In this document: one piece after another, positions 55,088 to 59,463 of the stretch
Numbering within the stretch: position 1 is the stretch's first letter
Layout of the letters: each line of letters opens with the position of its first letter
Assembly: GCF_001528745.1 (NCBI RefSeq)
Contig: NZ_BCNS01000140.1
Location: 1 to 59,463 of the forward strand
Direction: 5' to 3'
DNA length: 59,463 bases
Source of the DNA: Marinobacterium profundum
Lineage (GTDB): Bacteria > Pseudomonadota > Gammaproteobacteria > Pseudomonadales > Balneatricaceae
The notes under the pieces: generated by a model
What the model saw: only the letters and a program-made list of their open reading frames with translations
Told to the model about the DNA's origin: nothing
The model's database searches: none
Translations under genes and position numbers: made by a program

Positions 55088-55870
55088 ATGAACAGCTCAG
55101 TACAGCAGTCAGCCGAGCAACACCTGCAGGCTCCCATGACGCCACAGGCCTTCGAGGCGGCGTTGCGGGCCAAGGGCGACTATTACCATATTCACCACCC
55201 CTTTCACCGTGCCATGTACGAAGGCGAGTGCACGCCCGAACAGATTCGCGGCTGGGTGGCGAACCGTTTCTATTATCAGATCAACATTCCGATGAAGGAT
55301 GCCGCCATCATGGCCAACTGCCCTGATCGCGACACTCGCAGGCTCTGGGTGCAGCGCCTGCTGGATCATGACGGTTACGATGGTGGTGAGGGGGGGATAG
55401 AAGCCTGGCTGCGTCTGGGTGAAGCTGTGGGTCTTTCGCGCGAAGAGGTTCTGTCCCAGGAACATGTGTTGCCGGGTGTGCGCTTTGCCGTCGACGCCTA
55501 TGTGAACTTCGCCCGTCGCGCGACCTGGCAGGAAGCGGCCAGTTCGTCGCTCACCGAGCTCTTTGCGCCCACCATTCACCAGGCGCGCCTGGCCAGCTGG
55601 CCCGAGCACTACCCCTGGATCGATGCCAGCGGCTATCAGTACTTTCGCTCGCGCCTGACCGAAGCCCGCCGCGACGTGGAGCATGGTCTGACGATTACGC
55701 TGCAGCATTACCGGACCCGGGCCGGGCAGGAACGCATGCTGGATATCCTGCAGTTCAAGCTCGACGTGCTCTGGAGCATGCTCGATGCCATGACCATGGC
55801 CTATCAGCTCGACCGGGCGCCTTACCATACGGTAACGACGAAGCCTGTTTATCACCGGGGGCTTTTCTGA
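55088..55870 (+). CDS. pqqC: Pyrroloquinoline-quinone synthase PqqC
   Basis: A 260-residue cofactorless oxidase that does the last ring closure and eight-electron oxidation to PQQ. The conserved [18 protein letters not shown] and [14 protein letters not shown] regions line the active site. GCAGAGGCGACG precedes the ATG. The stop TGA overlaps the pqqD start (TGATG). Confidence 0.96.
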   Translation: MNSSVQQSAEQHLQAPMTPQAFEAALRAKGDYYHIHHPFHRAMYEGECTPEQIRGWVANRFYYQINIPMKDAAIMANCPDRDTRRLWVQRLLDHDGYDGGEGGIEAWLRLGEAVGLSREEVLSQEHVLPGVRFAVDAYVNFARRATWQEAASSSLTELFAPTIHQARLASWPEHYPWIDASGYQYFRSRLTEARRDVEHGLTITLQHYRTRAGQERMLDILQFKLDVLWSMLDAMTMAYQLDRAPYHTVTTKPVYHRGLF

Positions 55871-56184
55871 TGAACGATTTATTGACCCATGAGCTGGGCT
55901 TGAAGGCGCTTCTGGTTGAAGCCCAGCGCGTTCCTGCGTTTAACCCCATGTTTCGGTTGCAGTGGGAAAAGGCGCAGGACAGCTATGTGCTGCTCTACCC
56001 CGAAGGCATGATCAAGCTAAATCCCAGTGCCGGCGAGATTCTGGCCCGGGTGGATGGCAAGCAGAGCGAGGCTGAAATAACCGATGCGCTGCAGCAGGCG
56101 TTCCCCGAGGCGGGATCGCTGGCCGGCGATGTGCACGAATTTATGGAGGTGGCCTGTGAACAGAACTGGATTCGATTCGTCTAG
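55870..56184 (+). CDS. pqqD: PqqA-binding chaperone PqqD
   Basis: A 104-residue RiPP recognition element that binds PqqA and presents it to PqqE. The fold motifs [31 protein letters not shown] are clear. It is slightly longer at the N-terminus than the usual ~90 residues. It is translationally coupled to pqqC and overlaps pqqE by 29 bases. Confidence 0.93.
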   Translation: MNDLLTHELGLKALLVEAQRVPAFNPMFRLQWEKAQDSYVLLYPEGMIKLNPSAGEILARVDGKQSEAEITDALQQAFPEAGSLAGDVHEFMEVACEQNWIRFV

Positions 56185-57334
56185 CCTGGCGCCGGTCTCT
56201 GAGCCTGATGTGGCACCAAAACCCGCCGGCCAGCCGCTCTGGCTGCTGGCGGAACTTACCTACAAGTGCCCGCTGCAGTGTCCCTACTGCTCCAATCCGC
56301 TGGATTTTTCCGCCAGCGGTCAGGAACTGAGCACAGAACAGTGGGTAAAGGTGCTGCGGGAGGCGCGGGAAATGGGCGCTGCGCAACTGGGTTTCTCCGG
56401 CGGTGAACCCCTGTCGCGGCCCGATCTGAATGAGCTGATTCAGGAAGCGCGCCAGCTGGGCTATTACAGCAACCTGATCACCTCGGGAATCGGGCTTAAT
56501 GATCACAAACTGGAGCAGTTTCGTGCCTCCGGGCTTGATCATATCCAGGTAAGCTTTCAGGCCAGCGATGAGGAGGTCAACAACATGCTGGCCGGCTCCG
56601 CCAAGGCCTTCAGGCAGAAGCTGAAGATGGCGCGGGCGGTGAAGGCCAATGGCTACCCGATGGTGCTGAACTTCGTGACCCATCGGCATAATATTGATCG
56701 TATCGACCGCATTATCGAACTCTGTATCGAGCTTGGAGCCGACTATGTCGAGCTTGCCACCTGCCAGTACTACGGCTGGGCGCTGGAGAACCGCGAACAG
56801 CTGATGCCAAGCCGCGCCCAGCTGGAACGTGCTGAGCGCATCACCAACGAATACCGCGCCCGATTAGAGGCTGCCGGCAACCCCATGAAGCTGATCTTCG
56901 TGACGCCGGATTACTACGAGGAGCGGCCCAAGGGGTGCATGAACGGCTGGGGTCAGATCTTTCTCACCGTTACCCCCGATGGCACAGCCTTGCCCTGTCA
57001 CAGTGCGCGCCAGTTGCCGGTACAGTTTCCCAATGTGAAAGATCGCAGCCTGGAAGATATCTGGTATCGCTCCTTTGGCTTTAACAAATACCGTGGCAAT
57101 GACTGGATGAAGGAGCCCTGCAGCTCCTGCGACGAGAAGGACAAGGATTTTGGTGGCTGTCGCTGCCAGGCCTATATGCTCACCGGCGATGCCGCCAACG
57201 CGGATCCTGTGTGCAGCAAATCGCAACATCACGGCAAAATCCTGCAGGCACGGGCGGAGGCCGAAGCGCCCCGTGATATCCCCATGACCTTTCGCAACGA
57301 GCGCAACAGCCGTGTTTTCTGTCGCAGCGAATGA
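56156..57334 (+). CDS. pqqE: PqqA radical SAM maturase PqqE
   Basis: A 392-residue radical SAM/SPASM enzyme that links Glu and Tyr of PqqA. The cluster motif is [11 protein letters not shown]; the SPASM cysteines lie in [30 protein letters not shown] and [16 protein letters not shown] lies five bases before GTG 56156, inside pqqD; the frame further upstream runs through pqqD and is not conserved. Confidence 0.95.
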   Translation: MNRTGFDSSSLAPVSEPDVAPKPAGQPLWLLAELTYKCPLQCPYCSNPLDFSASGQELSTEQWVKVLREAREMGAAQLGFSGGEPLSRPDLNELIQEARQLGYYSNLITSGIGLNDHKLEQFRASGLDHIQVSFQASDEEVNNMLAGSAKAFRQKLKMARAVKANGYPMVLNFVTHRHNIDRIDRIIELCIELGADYVELATCQYYGWALENREQLMPSRAQLERAERITNEYRARLEAAGNPMKLIFVTPDYYEERPKGCMNGWGQIFLTVTPDGTALPCHSARQLPVQFPNVKDRSLEDIWYRSFGFNKYRGNDWMKEPCSSCDEKDKDFGGCRCQAYMLTGDAANADPVCSKSQHHGKILQARAEAEAPRDIPMTFRNERNSRVFCRSE

Positions 57335-57377
57335 GCCAGCTTTAGCCCAGGGCTGCGACTCAGCGCCAGATAGCGCC

Positions 57378-59288
57378 ATGAGCGCCCGCGAGGCGTGCGA
57401 AGCACAGTACGACTACGCAGGTCTCGTGGCCTGTCGCTATGGTCTGATCTGGGTGGAGTATCAGCCGGAGGATGGCTGCAATCGTCTGGTACGCCTCTAC
57501 AAGGGCCGGCGACAGGTGCTGACGCCCCCGGGCTTTAACGTGCGCAGCCGGGTGCATGAATACGGCGGCGGTGCTTTCTGTGTGGCGGGGGATCGCATCC
57601 TTTTCGTCAACGATAGCGACCAGCAGATCTGGCTGCAGCCCCTGGGCGATATCGATACCACCCCGATTCCCGCGCACTGCCTGCGCCTGACCCATAGTCT
57701 TGATACCCGCTACGGCGACCTGCTATACGACGGCCTGCGCCGGCGCGTGATTGCCGTGGCTGAGCAACATCCTGGTCCGATCAATTCAGCGCGGCCTGAA
57801 GCCCATTGCAGTGAGGCCACAGCCGAAACACTAAACACTACAAAAGTCGAAAATACGCTGGTGGCGGTGTCGCTGAAAAGCAGTCAGCAGCAAAGCCTGG
57901 CGGCGGGGCGTGACTTTTTCAGCTCGCCCTGTCTGAGCCCGGATGGCTGTGAGCTGGCCTGGCTTGCCTGGGATCATCCCCATCAACCCTGGACCCGCAA
58001 CCGGTTGTTCCGCGCCCGCCTGGGTTCTGAAGCCAAGCCAGTGGACGTGCAGGAAGTCTCAGTTGGCGACGGCCCCGAGTCCCTGTTTCAGCCAGGCTTT
58101 GATGCCAGCGGCGCCCTGCATGTGGTGAGTGACTGCAGTGGCTGGTGGAATCTGTACCGACAGGATAGAGCAGGGCGCTGGCACAATGTTTGTCCGCTTG
58201 AGGCCGAGTTTGGCGCAGCCCAGTGGCAACTGGGACTCAGAACCTGGGCGCGGGCGGACAATGGCGATTATTACTCTGCGCTGGTGGACCAGGGACGTGG
58301 GCGCCTGGTGCAGATTCGCCCTGGTGAGCCTGTTGAGGATCTGGCGCCGGACTATGGTCTGATTCGATCTGTCTCTGTCTACCAGGGGTGCATCTACTGC
58401 ATCGGGCAGGCAGGTGACTCTGCTGTGGCTGTGCTGGAGCTGGATCATGTCGGCGCCGTACCCCGGGTGCTGGCGGGCGGTGCAGCGGTGGAACATCCGG
58501 TATCGGCGCCACAGCCGTTCAGTTGTGCTGTAGCCCAGGATGAGCAGGTGCATGGCTTTTACTACGCGGCCTATCCCGTCACTACAGCCATGCAAGCGGC
58601 TCCAGTCAAAAAACCGCCGTTGCTGATTATGACCCACGGTGGCCCCACGGCCAGCAGTTATCCGGTGTACCGTGCGGCCGTGCAGTACTGGTGTAGCCAT
58701 GGCTTTGCGGTGCTGGATCTCAACTACCGTGGCAGCGCAGGCTATGGCCGTGCCTATCGCCATCGTCTTGGCGGAAACTGGGGCGAGAGTGATGTTGAGG
58801 ATGTGGCCGCCGCCATTACAGCGCTAGGCGCGGGCGGTCGCATAGACCCGCAGCGTGTATTTATCCGTGGCAACAGTGCCGGCGGCTACACCACCCTCAG
58901 TGCCCTCGCAGGTATCAGCGGCCTGAGGGCTGGCGCCAGCCTCTATGGCGTCAGCGATCCGCTCTCCCTGGGTAAGGTCACCCACAAGTTTGAATCCTGC
59001 TACCTCGACTGGCTGATTGGTGATCCTGATGAGGTGCCAATGCGTTATCAGGCGCGCTCGCCCCTGGCGAACGCCTATCGAATCAGTGCCCCGGTGATCT
59101 TCTTTCAGGGCCTGCAGGATAAAGTGGTGTTGCCGGATCAGACGCTGCGCATGAGTGCTGCGCTGCGTTCGCGAGGCATCGATACCGAAGTCCAGCTGTT
59201 CGAGGACGAGGGTCACGGCTTTCGCCAGCTCGATAATCAGATACAGGTTCTGGAGCAGGAGTTGGCGTTTTACCGGCGCTATTCTTGA
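57378..59288 (+). CDS. pqqH: Prolyl-oligopeptidase-family peptidase PqqH
   Basis: An S9-family serine peptidase of 636 residues with an N-terminal beta-propeller and C-terminal alpha/beta-hydrolase domain. The nucleophile is in RGNSAGGYTTL, Asp in FFQGLQDKVV and His in DEGHGFRQ. A peptidase of this type sits at the end of the pqq cluster in Pseudomonas (pqqH) and may release the cross-linked dipeptide from PqqA, a step other bacteria do with PqqF/G. I prefer ATG 57378; an in-frame GTG at 57312 inside pqqE lacks a ribosome-binding site. Confidence 0.88.
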   Translation: MSAREACEAQYDYAGLVACRYGLIWVEYQPEDGCNRLVRLYKGRRQVLTPPGFNVRSRVHEYGGGAFCVAGDRILFVNDSDQQIWLQPLGDIDTTPIPAHCLRLTHSLDTRYGDLLYDGLRRRVIAVAEQHPGPINSARPEAHCSEATAETLNTTKVENTLVAVSLKSSQQQSLAAGRDFFSSPCLSPDGCELAWLAWDHPHQPWTRNRLFRARLGSEAKPVDVQEVSVGDGPESLFQPGFDASGALHVVSDCSGWWNLYRQDRAGRWHNVCPLEAEFGAAQWQLGLRTWARADNGDYYSALVDQGRGRLVQIRPGEPVEDLAPDYGLIRSVSVYQGCIYCIGQAGDSAVAVLELDHVGAVPRVLAGGAAVEHPVSAPQPFSCAVAQDEQVHGFYYAAYPVTTAMQAAPVKKPPLLIMTHGGPTASSYPVYRAAVQYWCSHGFAVLDLNYRGSAGYGRAYRHRLGGNWGESDVEDVAAAITALGAGGRIDPQRVFIRGNSAGGYTTLSALAGISGLRAGASLYGVSDPLSLGKVTHKFESCYLDWLIGDPDEVPMRYQARSPLANAYRISAPVIFFQGLQDKVVLPDQTLRMSAALRSRGIDTEVQLFEDEGHGFRQLDNQIQVLEQELAFYRRYS

Positions 59289-59346
59289 GGCTGGCCGATT
59301 GGCTTCCATGGATTATTGCCATGAGGATGTCAGCCGGGTAAACGGC

Positions 59347-59380
59347 AGAAAGCCACGCGAAGGCGTGGCTTTCTGTTTTA
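59347..59380 (+). terminator. Terminator of pqq operon
   Basis: AGAAAGCCACGC (59347-59358) and GCGTGGCTTTCT (59363-59374) form a perfect 12-base stem with a four-base loop, followed by GTTTTA. Confidence 0.9.
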
Positions 59381-59431
59381 GTGCCACCAGGTCTTTAGTG
59401 GAGGCTACTTTTTTGCGCCTATTAATCCAGT

Positions 59432-59460
59432 GGACAAATAGGTTCCCTCCCTATTTGTCC
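59432..59460. repeat. Inverted repeat at window end
   Basis: GGACAAATAGG (59432-59442) and CCTATTTGTCC (59450-59460) form a perfect 11-base inverted repeat with a seven-base loop, three bases from the end of the window. Confidence 0.7.
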
Positions 59461-59463
59461 GTC

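Noticed and set aside
1-59463. CRISPR array, tRNA or rRNA genes
   Set aside because: I saw no regularly spaced direct repeats with unique spacers, no cloverleaf with the conserved T-loop GTTCRA and acceptor pairing, and no rRNA-like sequence.

Overview
This window is gammaproteobacterial chromosome, most likely from a marine Oceanospirillales/Pseudomonadales-type organism. The gene order fimV-truA-trpF-(trpBA)-accD-folC-dedD-cvpA-purF-metZ is the Pseudomonas-type order, with trpBA inserted between trpF and accD. acnB, ibpA, amrS/amrB/amrA and a pqqABCDE-pqqH cluster fit the same group. The left edge looks like a contig end: bases 12-27 match the inner 16 bases of the Nextera transposon mosaic end, so the first ~27 bases are probably library adapter.

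Layout. 74-656: two overlapping small phage-like genes. 952-13763: a long housekeeping run covering FimV, tRNA pseudouridylation, tryptophan synthesis, acetyl-CoA carboxylase beta, folylpolyglutamate synthase, a SPOR protein, CvpA, PurF and MetZ. 13808-18089: RNA end processing (thpR), dihydrouridine synthesis (dusC) and the conserved amrS/amrB/amrA trio of unsettled function. 18780-20892: cupin, macrodomain, the small heat-shock protein IbpA (sigma32-type promoter and ROSE-like leader) and a DUF2185 protein.

20893-24090 is an accessory island. It holds an orphan SOS (LexA) box, a PD-(D/E)XK nuclease-like gene and two small genes of unknown function. The small genes are bounded by two integron attC recombination sites; the second closely resembles the Vibrio-type repeat. 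No integrase is visible, so this looks like a small attC cluster lacking an integrase (CALIN). Dispersed palindromic repeats flank the island.

24091-37691 mixes an EamA transporter and the Ada alkylation-response protein with what reads as an envelope-defence region. That region contains a PAP2 phosphatase with a coupled unknown gene, an OmpR-type two-component system with three 11-bp-spaced direct repeats upstream, a broken FtsX permease, a PepSY/membrane-protein/two-component operon, a DUF1003 membrane protein and MprF. The stretch 26400-29800 is visibly AT-richer than the rest, which suggests transfer.

38064-50655: aconitase B, a class V aminotransferase, an AcrB-type RND pump without an adjacent adaptor, and a TetR regulator that probably controls both the pump and itself through related palindromic operators. 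An alpha/beta hydrolase, an EEP-family phosphatase and a DUF3754 membrane protein follow. 50736-59288: a copper nitrite reductase fused to cytochrome c with a perfect FNR/DNR-type site upstream, a fumarylacetoacetase-family enzyme, and a complete PQQ synthesis operon ending in a prolyl-oligopeptidase-family peptidase and a strong terminator. I saw no rRNA, tRNA or CRISPR array.
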